NCBI RefSeq assembly: GCF_963966145.1
Contig: NC_091051.1
Location: forward strand, 11,594,001 to 11,658,000
Length of the DNA: 64,000 nt
Direction: 5' to 3'
Origin: Tenebrio molitor
Lineage: Eukaryota > Arthropoda > Insecta > Coleoptera > Tenebrionidae
The position numbers and the translations under genes were made by a program. The notes under the pieces are model-generated. The model made no database searches. It was not told the DNA's origin and saw nothing but the letters and a program-made list of their open reading frames with translations. Position 1 is the first letter of the stretch. Each line of letters starts with the position of its first letter. Of the stretch, positions 23,716 through 37,477 are shown piece after piece.

Positions 23716-24700
23716 CAATTTGTATGGAACAAAAAGCATGAAAATTAATCAAAACTGAAAGCTTCTTTAATAAATAATTTAATAATAAACGTTGTTTACA
23801 AAGAGTAATAAATTCCTGTAAATAAACTACTAATTTACACAAATCGGTAAATAATGTTAGGAAATGTATAATTAAAATTAACATTTAGTGGAACTATAAC
23901 GTGTCGATCGTTATCTACACGTTTAAACAACTCAAATTATTTTCTCACAGTAACTTCTACAACGATCTAATCTAAAATCCGGCAAATGCTACAAAGAGTT
24001 TTAATTATTGACAACTTCATTATTCAGTTAATAAAAATAAATAATAAATGAATACCGAAAGAGGATAATTCTAAAAGGAATTAAAAAAGTATTGTTCAAA
24101 TTGTTATCTTAGCCAAGAAAATGAAGGAAAAATGTTTGTTGTTCCACATAGTGCCAAGTTTAAATGCAAGTACGTAAACACCGTTCACGTTCTTTTGGCA
24201 TATTGGGAGGCCATGATTTATTTTTTAACGTTGGACACACTGTTTGACTTCCGTCACTAAAGTGTCTGACATGCGGACTTATCAAAATTAACATATCATG
24301 TTGCTGAATTTCCCGCGATGTCTGAGTGTTCTTCGCTTGCAAACTAGTAAAACTGATAACAATGCACTAGACATTGACGATATTTATAACCTCAAATTTA
24401 GAAAAACATAACCTAATTCAACAGACACCTTTATTACCAAATTAAATGCAAAATTTCCATGGCCTCCTTATGTGAATGCATTTTATATCACTTTATATCT
24501 TTTAAATTTGTTCTTAAAGATGTATGTTTTCTTAACTGGATCCTTTTTAATATGTTGTGTTAGTTGCGTTAATTAAATCTGACAGAGTAATCAATAAAAA
24601 TGTTTTCTTAGCTATTGGAAAAAAACAATTTAATTAGTGGGACTATTCAAATCGACAAGTACGTGATTCGTCACACTGTAATATTTGTATTTCGATATCG
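23716..24700. other. AT-rich stretch, no gene seen
   Basis: No supported feature. Confidence 0.4.
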
Positions 24701-26100
24701 GCCCGTCAAATTAATTAACTGTTTGTTTTATGACTGATCTAACCTTACCACCACAAATCAAAATAGGTTTGATCTCTTGACTCCGTTTTAAAAGGAACAA
24801 ATTGAATCGATAAGGCTCGTATTTGTTATTGAACGGGGTCAAATAGAGACTTCGTTGTCCGCAAGAACAATGACTACTTCCAGCGATATATAACTCCGTG
24901 ACAGTTTTATAAGTTTCGTTATCTCGTCACTTTCTTTCGAAATCATCGTTCCATAACACCGCCGACATTAACGTCCATCGCGCCAAGCGGCCAATAACGC
25001 ATCTTTCGCAATTTTCCCTGCCATAAAACGCGGCGGCCAAATTATTTTCGCGGGATTTGTGTCCACCAAACGAATAAATCATTGACCGGCGGAGGCGTTT
25101 AATTTTGTTGATTGTAGCTTCACCCTTAGCCCGAATCCATCTCGCCAAATTTAACTGCCAAAATTTCTATTCGTATGCAAATGCGACGGGGATTCCATTA
25201 GTTTTTATGACGTAGAGGGGGTGTTAATTAAGTAGTGGGGCGACGATCGTTTTAAACGATATTGGGCTTCGAAGGGCGATAAATAAGGCCCCGGGGCGAA
25301 TTTTTGTGGGCCGCCCGTGTGGGTCGTCCCGCAACAGGTGTGTGGGTGTCAGCGTATCGATTACAAACATTTACTTCTTCTTGACCACCTTCGAGCTTTA
25401 CTACCGTTTAATAATAATGTTCGAGCGAGCTTGTTGACCATTGTGAGGTTAATTGCTCAGTGGTCGCCATCAATCAGTCGGATCCTCGCCGTTTTAATTA
25501 GCGGTTCATTCGAATAGTTAAATTCTTTTCCAGACGGATCGATCCGTCCGGATTCTGTCATGGGAATTAACACGGATCATTCCGAACGGCGGACGAAAAA
25601 ATCTTAATTTGCATTCTTATAAGGCCGTTTTCCCATGGTTAGTATTCACGTCGTGAGGCGCAACACGGCCTCGATATCTCCTCGATCCTGACCGGTCCTG
25701 AAAACTCCGCGCGTTTACCAACAAATTAAGGATAATGCAGTTTGTCATATCGCCTGTTCGACGCTTAAACAAGTAATTGGCTTATGCCATTACGTTAACT
25801 TGTTTTTTCAGCGTGAAAGAAAGTCCCGCATAATGCTGTGTGACAGGGCCGTGCATTTATATTTGCATGCAGTCGGTGTCAGTGTTTTTGCGAGCGCGTG
25901 GGACTAACAAATTTATTAGTGGCGTTCGGAACGAACAAATTCCGATGCAGTTTCGACGATAATTCAATTAATTGATCGCAGTTCCTGCCGAAGCAGGAAA
26001 AAAACTCGGCTTTTCGTCAATCAATTATCCTGCGCAACAGAATTATTAATTCTTGTTTTCGGGACATAACTCTTTGATTATCTCTGATGGACTTGCCTAG
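24701..26100. other. GC-richer, repeat-free island
   Basis: High-complexity DNA with TTAATTA, CGATCG and TTTATGACG-type motifs, and homeodomain-like ATTA cores every few tens of bases. A 73-codon minus frame (24927-25148) and a 66-codon + frame (25317-25517) have no splice support. A possible cis-regulatory block, inferred from composition only. Confidence 0.25.
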
Positions 26101-26832
26101 TCACGCACTGATTTTTTGATATGTCGTTATTAATGTGCGCTATTTATAGACGACAATCCTGGCAAAAATTTCGACTGACCCACATATCCTCTGCTACCAC
26201 AGAGAAAGACTCGATCGCCGAACCACATAATATTGCAGATTAGAATAATACATTTGTTGTTTTTTTTAATCATCGCGAATTTTAATTAGGGTGATTATGC
26301 GGACTGAAACTCGCATGTTAAATTAATTTAATAATTTGTGATGTTTAAAATGCAAATTTAATGAATTTATGAAATTATCCATTTTTTTAATGGGTTTGAA
26401 AATTGCATCGGTTTTTACATGATAGGTTAATTTTGTTAATGTGACGTGTATATTTTGTTAGTGAGGAAATAATAACGTGAAATACAGTTTTCCAGTTTCC
26501 GAGTGATCGTGTGTGGCGGTAGCGAGATTGCCTCAGGGATTTGACGACAAACACAAACTCATTTTTTTCATATAATCAATGGTTAAACAGATTTCTAAAA
26601 AAGGAACTGAAAATCTCCTTGCGAGGCTTTTGCAGGATCAAGGAGAAAAAATGGTAAATTCGCAACGAGCGAGGATGTTTTTGTTTGATGATTAAAGCTC
26701 ATGCTTAAAGTTTCAGAGAAATGTTTTTATAAGAGTGTTTCATAATATACATATAATAAATTCATTGCTCTCATGGATACATAAATAAGTTTAAAAAGGC
26801 ATATTTTACTTAAATTAGCTTATACACATTCA
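26101..26832. other. AT-rich stretch, no gene seen
   Basis: No supported feature. Confidence 0.35.
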
Positions 26833-27290
26833 TACAGGGTATTTCACGAGTGACAATGAGCCCGACGGAATTGAAATGCAACCCACAATACATTTGGATA
26901 TTTGTTTTTTGATTTAAAACACATAAAACATAGTTAACTGTGCAGTTTCGTAAATTTTGACATAAATGTCATATTCGCTTGGTTAAATGAAATTGTGAAA
27001 AAACAGAGTCTTGGGGAAAATGTTTATTGTCTGCATAAATGCGCAACGGCAGAGGCATTGTTATTACATTCACTTTTCTCTCATTGTTCGAATACATTTT
27101 AATCGTATTTTAACTTTTTCGTAAATGTTAGTTGTGACAAATAAAATTATTGGAAGCAAAGCAATCATGAATTGATCATTTCATTTTAAAACAATACGAT
27201 ATTTAAAATATCCACGTTAGCGTTGCAAATGTATTGTGGGTTGCATTCTCAATTCCGCCGGGCTTATTATCACCCGTGAAATACCCTGTA
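26833..27290. mobile_element. Family B element, copy B1 (long form)
   Basis: Ends CAGGGTATTTCACGAGTGAC and on through CCCGACGGAATTGAAATGCA, complemented at the right and finishing GTGAAATACCCTG before TA. The 330-base interior matches B2 in reverse orientation. No transposase. Confidence 0.9.
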
Positions 27291-27307
27291 TATGTACCTA
27301 ATTGGTA

Positions 27308-27486
27308 TAAAGGGTGTTTTTAAAATTTGGCGTCGAAGTAGGCGTTGCAGAGTCGATTGAGATCGCACCACTCGTGTAAAAGCTTAAGATTTAAACAGCT
27401 GATCCGTGATCCGTAACCTGTATAGTGCGTTCACAATCGACAGTTCAATGCCTACTTCGACGCCAAATTTAAAAAAGCACCCGTTA
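27308..27486. mobile_element. Family A MITE, copy A3
   Basis: Arms AAATTTGGCGTCGAAGTAGG then CGTTGCAGAGTCGATTG, closed by their complement; core AAACAGCTGATCCGTGATCC. TA at both ends. It belongs to the GGCGTCGAAG subtype, like A9. Confidence 0.85.
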
Positions 27487-27515
27487 TTATGGTGTTTTTG
27501 TATTATACAGGGTTA

Positions 27516-28000
27516 TTCACGAGAGGGGTATTTCTGAATTTCTTTTTACCGCAACCCATTATACACATTGCAACAATATCTTGATTTCAAACCTTGAAAA
27601 TAATTATAACTGAATCCACGATGGCTCTTAGTTCTGTCTCTTTGACGTTGAAGCAAAAAATCTTTGTCAATTCGAAAAATGTATTTTACAATAACGACGA
27701 AAAGACATGCTCCTCATTTATGGAGAGTGTGGAAAGAATTCTGTTGCCTCTGCGGATGTTTAGAAGCCGATGGTAGACACTTCGAACACCTTTTACATTA
27801 ACTTAATTTGTTAATTTATTTGGTGAATTTTGATTAAATACAGGTTATCTGCCAATCTGACATTTCTCACAAATCTATTCAACTTACTTTTTCTAATTTA
27901 AAATAAACAACACATTTGATTTAGTAGTTACTGCCATTGGTATTGTTAGTTGCGGCAAATAAAAATTCAGAAGTAGCCCCCTCTCGTGAATAACCCTGTA
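27516..28000. mobile_element. Family C element, copy C1
   Basis: Ends CAGGGTTATTCACGAGAGGG then GTATTTCTGAATTT, right end CTCTCGTGAATAACCCTG, with TA on both sides. About 95 percent alike with C2 at 55.0 kb by eye. A 60-codon frame inside is not a gene. Confidence 0.9.
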
Positions 28001-28245
28001 TACTACAATATTAAATTTGATGAATTAATCTCACTTATTTTCGGTTTATGACTGTGTCAAGTATTTTTATCAAAGAATCTTAATTACATAGCTTTAATTT
28101 TAAGAGCTCCTAATGACAAATTAATGCTAATGACTTAGTACATATGTGCCTAATTCTCTTGGTGGCAACGTTTAAAAAGAGACCAAATAAAAATTATCGT
28201 AGACTAGGTATTTCATTGTTATTTCTTGTTAGAACGCTGTACATA

Positions 28246-28740
28246 TACAGGGTGATTCTGAAATAAGTTTGGAAAAAAAAAAACAGTAATTGGTGATGAT
28301 GAGATGAAGTCATAGACAAAAAAATTTTCTTATAAAAGTTTTTTCGTTTTCGAGATACAAATGATTGAAAATTTGGTCAAAATTGCTAGTACGCTGCTGA
28401 GTTAAAGGTGATTACCTGATTATCTTGGTAGTTTAGCAACAATAATAATCAAACGTAATCAAACGTAACCTTACTCCTCTCGATCATTTCCATAGAAAGA
28501 AACATTTACAAAGCAGTGTGCTTGCACCTACGCTTTTATTGTGGAGTTGATGTAACAATTGTTGCTAATGAAGTGAACAAATTCGGACAAATTTTCCCTA
28601 TTCATAGGCGTTGAAAATACAAGGATATAGGGTAATTTCCTTCCTTTTGATTTCACCTCCAAAAGTCATTTACGCAGAATTATTTTGTGTCAAGGATACT
28701 CCACATTTTTTTTCCAAACTTATTTCAGAATCACCCTGTA
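28246..28740. mobile_element. TA-flanked element, family D
   Basis: Left end CAGGGTGATTCTGAAATAAG then TTTGGAAAAAAA; right end is its exact complement ending CAGAATCACCCTG before TA. About 30-base arms, 440-base non-coding interior. Confidence 0.9.
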
Positions 28741-31652
28741 TGTCTGTACAGGATATACCTTAACAATCAGATGAAGATTAATTATTTTTCTAAAATGAGA
28801 TTAGTCTCTTTAAAAAATATCGGGGAAATCTGCAACATAGAATCATCTGGTGAAGAAGTAAAACATAATTGTTTCTTTCTGTTTCAATGATCATTTTTAC
28901 TGTTTAAGAATTTTGTTTATTTGAATCAAAAAATTCTTATGTTATCATAATTACTTGAATTCTCGATAAACTGATCATAGCATAATACATATTATAATAT
29001 GCAAAATTTGTTTATGTGTAAGTATATATCCCTTGTCTGCTGGTAACTAAAGAATTACCGAACAGACTTTGATGAAGTCTTCACTAAGGATTAGAATATT
29101 TCTTTAACTCAAGTTTAATATAAACGGTTCACCACTTTGTGAGGGGGCTGAGTAGTAACGAAGAAGATGATGCAAGTCGCAAAATTTTTGTAGCAAGATG
29201 TTTATCTTCCTAAGGTTGAGTTCGTTGATCTAAATTTGTAACACTAAGAAACAACTAATATTTCATTGTGTGAAAGTTATAACTGCAATTACATTTATAT
29301 ACTTTAACTGGGCTAGATCTAGCACTTGATGAGGCTCTTCATGAAAGAAACAAGAAATACTATAATATCTTATTTGATAATAATAGGTGTAATTGTGTCG
29401 TGTTGCATATATGCTTAAAGTAAGGTACATAATTCATTTACTTCTTTGCAAAAGTGATAAATATACAAAAATATATCGTCTTCTCAAAAGTCACTAATTC
29501 ATTGTAATAAAGTAATAAAGTAATAAAGTACCTACACAAATTTAATCCGAACATAAAATTATGGAGATCTGGTTTCAGCAGATATTGTTTCCAAGTTGTT
29601 GGAATACTTTTTGAACTTTGATTTGACACAATAGTGAATACAGCCAATGAATGTTAGTTCTTATAGACTCTTCTGTACCACCTCCTTAATGTAAAATAAT
29701 AGTTTGATCACTAGGAACAATTTTCTAAAATGAGAACCAATCTGATAATATTAGGTATATGTTTATTGTCTTGCTGTAGGTATTCTAGTTTTTTAAGAAA
29801 GAATTGTCGGGCAAATTTTCAACTTTCTTGCGGCATGGTATGAAAAATGAGAGTGTTTTTGCGAGTCGAGCGTCCCGATTTTTCTGTCTGAAACAATCAT
29901 CGTAATAACAACAATTACAATAACATCTGAGTTTTTCCCTCACGAATCTCTTCAAGTACCTTCGGAATTAAATGATGAAGCACGTGGGAACACATCAAAG
30001 AATTCAGTTACGGTTTTATAAACCACTAATGATACATAATAAGGGCTTCAGATATTTTATTTATGACTACAACGTGGTACGACACTGCGGCCATTAACCG
30101 CTGTAATTGTGAGTCCTCTGGAGCAGTCGGCTTTAAGACTTTCGTCCAATTAAAATTCATCCAAAAACAGACCTTAAACGGTCACCGTTGCCTGATAAAT
30201 CAGAATTTATTTAGCACGACTCGCGGCAATATTGTCGTAATTTCGAAAATGTCGAGAAAATTCCTGATGCACGAACTCGGTATAAAATTGCAATAAACTC
30301 GGATCGCTAACGAATATTTTATGATAATAAACTGTGTGTAAAGGCGCCATTTGCATAAACCGGGTAAAATCGAAGAGAGGACAAATTTATTTCGGCGTTC
30401 GCCGATATGTGATATATTTAAAGGAAACGTGGAATAATTGCCACGAGTGGTACCATTAAAAAGGGATAACATAACGATTTACAAGGCACGACTTACCCGA
30501 CCTACGACCCTACCAGCGAGAAACATGATGTCCGAATTGATCTAGAAATTGTTGCATTATAACCCGTTACTTCACGGATTATTAATAACGATCCGTCTCC
30601 ATAACGGACGCAATTATTCACTTTCAAAATGTACCCTACTACAACAATACTACTTTTATAAATTAATCACACGATTATTCAGAACACAGATGATATATTA
30701 TCGGTCGGCCATGTTGCTCCATTAAAAAAAAACCACTGACGAATTTAGCAAAAGATCGGTCTGAAAAATATTGTCTGCTTTGTCATATCCTTGCGTCGAG
30801 ACATTACAAGGATAATATTATTTGCTGCACATTCACTACTTACTGTTAGTCAATGATTGTGGCAGCACAGAACCTTTGTTAGTATACCAGCACGATTGAG
30901 TTATTTATCTGATTATTTTATATATGTATAGCTTTATTATCCAAACTAAATGCTGAATTAATCTGGGCTGTTTAATATAAATAAACGACAATCTTGGTTT
31001 TACATATTTATAGCCTTCGCAGAATAATGTAGGCAGGTACACAAATAAACAAAAAATTAAATAACTTCTTGTAAAAGCTTCTGAAACGAGGAAAAGTAAA
31101 TAATAAAACGAAGCAATAAAATCACTCGCTTAAAGAGGCACAATTTAATACACTTTGAATATTTATTCTGAGATAAATGCATGTTTTAGGTACGACGGGG
31201 TATAAGTGAAGTAGAGAACCGTCTGAGAATAAATTTTTATTCATTTAACATGATGACAAGTTACAATACTTACGCAGTACAATATTTATAGATTACTTGT
31301 AAGTCTTAAAAAGCATTGTTCCTCTGAAGTCTAGTTTTTGATAGTCTTTGAAACTAAATTGTTCGAATATTTTGTCTCTTTTTCATTTCATCAACTCTCA
31401 CATAATAAATCTGAGAATCGAATGGGTAGTGGATGCTTTTTCAATTACTTTATGAAGGCTTTGTTAATGGAGGAGTACAATGTTTGCAAAAAATTATACA
31501 AAAATGTGTCTACTTTTGTTTCCCTAACATTTTTGGATCTTTTGGATCAGAATGCTTCATTGTTCTTCGTTTAATTTATTTTTAATTTCTCAAAAATGCA
31601 CGTGTATTGTTTTTTTTTTTTTCATTAATCAATCTATTAACTATTATAAATG
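28741..31652. other. AT-rich stretch, no gene seen
   Basis: Nearly 3 kb without transposon ends or supported frames. The part at 29.9-30.7 kb is somewhat richer in GC. Contains the small tandem repeat noted at 29505-29530 and a T-run near 31610-31622. Confidence 0.35.
29505..29530. repeat. Short tandem repeat (TAATAAAG)n
   Basis: Three consecutive copies of an 8-base unit. Confidence 0.8.
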
Positions 31653-32125
31653 TATGTTTCGAATGTTCATTTAAGTTGGTGCTGCAGAGTCGATTATGAA
31701 CGCACCACGGATTACAGATCACGGATCAGCTGTTTAAAGTGCTTGTAACTTCCTAAGGAATTCTGACTTAAACCCTAAATAAACCGAACAAAGACCCTAC
31801 TTAAAGAAATTTATTGTCATATTGTGCCTGTCAATCACTAGAGGGTCTCCCACAAATATTTTTAGTACTACCCCAGGTAATTTTTTTCTCCGAGGCCGGC
31901 TAGTGATTGACAGGTACAATATCACAATAAATTTCTTTAAGTAGGGTCTTTGTTCGGTTTATTTATGACTTAAGCCAAAATTCCTTAGGAAGATAAAAAT
32001 ACTATAAATCTAACCTCACCTCTTGCTTTGTTTGTGTTTTTACTCTGCAGACGGACGAGTGGTGCGTTCACAATCGACTCTTCAATGCCAACTTTGAGGA
32101 TAAATTTAAATGAACACTCGACATA
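31653..32125. mobile_element. Family A MITE, copy A4, interrupted by a nested element
   Basis: Outer arms with GTTCATTTAAG...GCAGAGTCGATT on the left and AATCGACTCTTCAATGCCAA then TGAACACTCG on the right, with TA at both ends. Part of the left arm is deleted. The core is split by the hairpin element at 31746-31995. Confidence 0.85.
31746..31995. mobile_element. Long-armed foldback element (family U) nested in A4
   Basis: The left arm, ACTTCCTAAGGAATTCTGAC onward through CAATCACTAG, pairs with 31903-31993 over about 90 bases with under ten mismatches; the loop is about 60 bases. TA at 31746-31747 and 31994-31995. Single copy. The arms include CGAACAAAGACCCTACTTAA. Confidence 0.85.
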
Positions 32126-33360
32126 ATTAATGTTATCGTCATCAAATAGTATTCGAAAGTTGTGGTTAGTCTTTTTGTAATCTGAATTGAGTTAAACCGA
32201 CATTAACGAAATAGTAATTTATGTAACAAGTGAATTAATTAGTACTTTTTTCACGAATAGGAGGTTGGACCCATGCAATACCATATATGTACTCATATAC
32301 ATAATATTTTTTCTACGACTGTCCGCAATTAGAAAAACAATCAACATTAAACATATAAACGTTTATTCGCTTACACCTACCTACACTGCTTATCAGCAGT
32401 GTTGTTTAGAGGAGACTAGTTATTTGACTAGTTAGTCTTTAATTTTGTTAAATTAAATAATGTGACGTGTAACCACAAACCAATATAACCCAAATAACCT
32501 TTTAGGGTTAGTGAAATAAAAAAAATGTACTGCCTGTCCCATTTAATGATCTAATAATTTATAAAATCAATTGTGGACAATTGGTTTTATACAAAATTAA
32601 TTGAAATACTGTTTTCTCAATTTATCAGTCAATTAACTGTCCCATGTAAAACCACAATTAGATGAAAATCGTGATATTGAGTTTGTTACAAATAATACAT
32701 ATTTACTTTATTACGGGAAAAAAATGTTCACGCTTCGACAATTTTGTTTTATTTGTTTTTATGAATATTCGACGCTACAGTTATAGTGTCCGAAATTGAG
32801 CTTTGAATTTTTTAATAATGATATTTCCATCGTAATAAACTGCCCTTATATAGTAGTCAAAACATTTATTGTTAAAAATGTGGTTTTTAAATTGGACGTG
32901 AAGGGGGTTGAAACAACCCTCTTGTACGTCTAGACAGTGAATAATTCGTCGACTGATTCTAAAAACATGTCCTCATTCATTACGATTAGTTTAATGATAC
33001 TGATGTAGATTGGGTGTTAGACAACGCACATGTTATTTATTGATTAAATATTGATTTAAAACAAGAAATTTTAGAGTTATCCGACGAACATCCAAGCAAA
33101 TCTTCATTTTTATTTGTCTCAATCAAGAATAATAGTCATCATACTTTTAGAACGTCATTGCGTGCTTTAGCTAGTATGTATGTTAATAATGTATAATATA
33201 TTTTTTTATTTTATCGCAAGAAATACACGCGAAATTGTTCTTTGCTGATAGCCAAAAATACTATTTTTTTTTAGAAACAGCTGCCGTTTTAACAGCAGAA
33301 CTAGGTATTTATGATTTAGTACAAGACGAATTTTTCACGCGATAATAACCTTTATTAAGC
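32126..33360. other. AT-rich stretch, no gene seen
   Basis: No supported feature. Confidence 0.4.
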
Positions 33361-34740
33361 AACGTTTTTTATATTTTATCTACTAATTCGTTGCAGAGAA
33401 ATTGTATTTGTTACACCGATGTAACGCCTCCGTCGTCGATACAATGTAACGAAGTAAAAGAGGGTGATATTGTACAATACAAATTTTATAGCTCCAGTTT
33501 GCGATGATAAAAATCCGAAACATGGAATAATACTATTATTATTATATGCTACTGTCCATGATGGTAATAACATTGCAATTCCATGAGCCAAGAAACACGC
33601 GACTGTCATTCTTCTGGTTTATACCTCGACATTAAAGTTCCCGCCTTTTGCACCACCACTCTCCTTTATCACATGATTTTTACGCCACCATCAACGAGAT
33701 AACAGAAAAATAAAATGGGATTTTAAAGGTTTATTGTTCTATTTGCATGTGTGTAGGTATCTAGTTAATTGCATCCTCTTCTGATGATGTCGTAAAATCG
33801 TCATCATGTACAGTAGCCATCGGAACGACTGCCATCATTAAATTTAAGGGGACTTTTACGAGCAGTCGCGAATAAAATTCTGTACTCATCGTCTCATACT
33901 ATGGCCCAATCGCAGTAATAACCTTTTATTTTGAACGGGTATTTATTTTCGTCACGTTTCGTATTGAACACTCTCGAAGACCAATAGCGTCCACGAAGAA
34001 AAAAACAACACCCAATTCACCACCGCGCCAAAAAAAGGTCAATCCATTAGCTGGTACCGCGGGACAGGGTGTTAAGTGCATCTCTTATTTTAGTTGCATC
34101 TCACCGTTCTGTCACAAACTTCGATGCTCATCTCAGACATTCGACAGCTTTTAACGAGGCGATTTGACAAACAATTTTTATGTTTCAGTTTGATGTTGAA
34201 TTTTTTCCACAAGTTTAGCTTCCAAGGAATTTTATAAAGAATACACGGAAAGATAATTGGATGATGTTGCAGGTATTGTGTGGTTAATATTGTTATCTTC
34301 GGGAATTATCTTTTCGGAGACGCGGTGTGGGATGACCATTTCAATAAGCCTCTTAAGTTAATTTTTTATAAAGGTCTATTTTGTTTCCAAAATTTTAATA
34401 TGTATGGTAATTATTAATATTGGAAATTATAATTAAGTTACCATCCTACATACGAATAGTCTAGTGTAGGTATTTATTTAATCATTGGTAAATCTGTAAT
34501 CATTTTCTTAACTAACCATCGTCTGTGTAATCACGTTGTAAGTGTCTAATGGTACATGTCATTATTTATAGTGCTTTTTATATTTTAATTCTAATCAATT
34601 AAATTGCATAAGGAGGTTATCCCTAAGACATAAGAAAAAAAAGATCCTTCAAACATTTTACTGCTTGATTGGGATTGTAGCTTTTTGTCTTTTAATCCTG
34701 AAGCCTCCAAAAATTGTTTGCGGCGTAATAAACGCCGATC
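33361..34740. other. Mixed stretch with a GC-richer patch at 33.4-34.1 kb
   Basis: Repeat-free. Small imperfect repeats of GATGATG/CGTCATCATG occur near 33780-33830. No supported coding frame; a 77-codon minus frame (33376-33609) lacks splice edges. Confidence 0.25.
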
Positions 34741-34812
34741 TATCGGGTGTTTTCTACTCAAAGTTGACGTTGAAGTGTCGATTGTGAACGCACCACTCGT
34801 CAGTCTGCAGTG
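34741..34812. mobile_element. Family A MITE, copy A5 (left half only)
   Basis: TA, then TCGGGTGTTTTCTACTCAAA, GTTGACGTTGAAGTGTCGAT and TGTGAACGCACCACTCGTCA; the sequence then leaves the family. The core and right arm are missing, so it is truncated. Confidence 0.75.
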
Positions 34813-36050
34813 TATCACAAAGTCAGGTTATGTTGTTATTTGCGTCCTGTATTAGTAGGTCGGAAGTTGAGATAATTTGTGTAAGATACATTGGCACTTA
34901 TAAGAAACTCCTGTAATCGATTTGTGTCAACTTTTTCATACTTAGAGCAATCCCCATTGAGACATCGGCAGTTAATCTCCTGAAAGTCATAAACGAGAAT
35001 TAAGGATTAAGACCACGTGACGCACACGAACCTATCAATTTTATTATGGATTTCACAGATTTATGGCAGATGAGAAGCTAATCGGATAAATTTAAGCGTA
35101 AAAGTGTCGTTCCTGCCTGCCGTAATGGATGTCCTTTTTAATAAATAATTTGGACGTAATCTGGGCCGCTTTCCAATGAAGGGTTTAAATAAACAATGTC
35201 TTTGTGGTGCGGTTAGTTGGGCAAGTGTTCAAGTATAAAAGCCAATTTAAATGTATAGAATTACTGGGATCACTCCCTTGATTGTGTTATTCTGTTCTCG
35301 GCCCTTACATTGCACTTAACGAAGCAGTAAAATATGCGACCCTTGGGAGGGTAATTAATAATGGATCCAAGGACGGGACACGCATGATAAATTCGCCGCC
35401 CATTTAACAATAATTATAAATTTATTTTCCAATTTCGTTGGCGGTGGGTCGCGAGCTTTCGTAAACAACCCAAAAATACCTTCTCGTTTTGTCGGTGCTC
35501 GAGAATGTGGGGGCGGAGTAGGTGCACTAATATAGGGTGTTTGTAAACTCATTTTTTAAAGTCTGCTCCCTTCGACACCCCATGTGTCAAACTCGCCCTT
35601 AATAAGTCAAGTCCGCAGTCAATACAGACGCGCACCGGGGTCCCGACGTCCAAATCAATTAGACTCCAGTGTAAATTTAGGGAGCTTTCGACAATCGCCA
35701 ATGTTTAATGATGGGATTATGACGTCCCGTTAATAAGTAGGGATTTCGGGATTGAGTGCATCGACGATTATAACTATTCATATTGCGTATAAATTGCTCC
35801 AGAAACCTGAAATTACGTCGGCGGGTAATGTTGATGAAACGCTATAGCAGGTAAATTCAGAAAGCGCGTTCACTTGTTTGCTTTTAATATGAAAATTTCC
35901 ATAATTGGTTAGGTATATAATAAGCACGACCTTTTTATGATCTTTTCAGTTTAATTCTATCTTCCACTTAATTTCTTTTTCAGCCCTTTGCGCGCCGCCG
36001 ACGGGAGCGTACGGCCAACCTTTTCCCGGCGCTTATTATTATTTACAGTG
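34813..36050. other. GC-richer, repeat-free island
   Basis: High-complexity DNA with many ATTA and TTAAT cores and a TATAAAAG string near 35236. The minus frame at 35355-35552 is unsupported. Possible regulatory DNA by composition only. Confidence 0.25.
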
Positions 36051-37025
36051 TATTAATTTTTATTCAACTTATTAAAATGATATCAGGTTAGTGAACTACA
36101 GTCTTATTTTTCCTGTGACTGTTTACATTTTTCGTTACTGAAACCTACGACGGTCGCTCTTTAAATTTTTTTATCAGAAATCTATTCATTCAACTGAGAT
36201 AAATATCTTTAATTCAATTTGATCTTCTCTTAGGTTCAACGATTGACAGAAATACGAGTACTACTTAATGATGGAATTTCAACTGAAAATAACTCAATTA
36301 TTCATTCAAGTCGGATATAAGAAAATACTGTCTTCGGATGACAAAATGAATCAATGGAACTGATATTAACTTGCATAGAAAAAATTGAAGTAATGAATAT
36401 TCCTCCAACTGAATCTAATTGATTTAGGTCAAGCTTCAGGAGCATTAGCATGGATATCACAAGTCATTTGTTGAATTAACTTTTTTTACAAAAAAATCCA
36501 GTAGGAAACTGAAAAATATTCTTAATAGCGATTTTACTGCTGAAAATGTGTATGTTTTTTTAAACCATTTTTGATAGTCTATTAACTTTATAATGATACG
36601 ACAATTAAAATTTGTGTAACTTTTTTGGCGGTCATTCTTATCTTGTCGCGAATCTAAATTGGCATGTAAAAAAGATTCAACAAGAATGATATTGGCTATT
36701 TAGGTAGATAGTTATTACGAAAAATATCATAACATTTTTATTAATGAACTAGCCTTTCCAGTTTATAAATGAAATATAAAATTATGAGATTAATTTGAAG
36801 ACAATAATGGTTTCTAATTAGACACATAAAATTTAGTTAATTGGAGTTTACGAGTATGTTGTCAAGTCTTGAAACGGGGACATTCTGACGTAGGCAAATC
36901 TGTAAAAAATAGAATTGCGGAATTTCTGTAAATACGAACGAATAGGGAAATTGAAGTATGTATTGTTTATAGGTATTTTGTCTATTATAGGTATTATGTT
37001 TTATTTTGTTTTTATACTACATATA
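36051..37025. other. AT-rich stretch, no gene seen
   Basis: No supported feature. Confidence 0.4.
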
Positions 37026-37477
37026 TACAGGATATTTCACAAGTGATAATGAGCCCGGCGGAATTGAAAATGCAACCCACAATACATTTCCAAAGCTAAC
37101 GTGACTATTTTAATCCGATTGTTTTAAAATGAAATTATGAATCCATGACGGCTTTGCTTCCAATAATTTTATTTCTATTTGTCACAACTGATGAGAACAC
37201 AGACATGATCCTAATTTAAGGCGAATGTAATAAAAAATGCCTCTGCCGTTGCGCGTTTATGCAGACAATAAACATTTTCCCAAAAATCTTCGTTTTTTCA
37301 CAATTTCATTTAACCAAGCGAATACGACATTTATGTCAAAATTTAGGAAACCGCACAGTTAACTATGTTTTACGTTTTTTAAATAAAAAAACAAATATCC
37401 TCGTTAGCTTTGCAAATGTATTGTGGGTTGTATTTTCAATTCCTTCGGGTTCATTATCACTCGTGAAATACCCTGTA
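37026..37477. mobile_element. Family B element, copy B2 (long form, reversed relative to B1)
   Basis: Ends CAGGATATTTCACAAGTGAT and the complement of GGGTATTTCACGAGTGATAA, TA on both sides. The interior is the reverse complement of B1 (for example GTCAAAATTTAGGAAACCGC). An open frame at 37259 lies inside it and is not a gene. Confidence 0.9.

Noticed and set aside
27594..27776. 60-codon frame starting MKIIITESTMALSSVS
   Set aside because: It lies wholly inside non-coding element C1, and the equivalent frame in C2 is disrupted.
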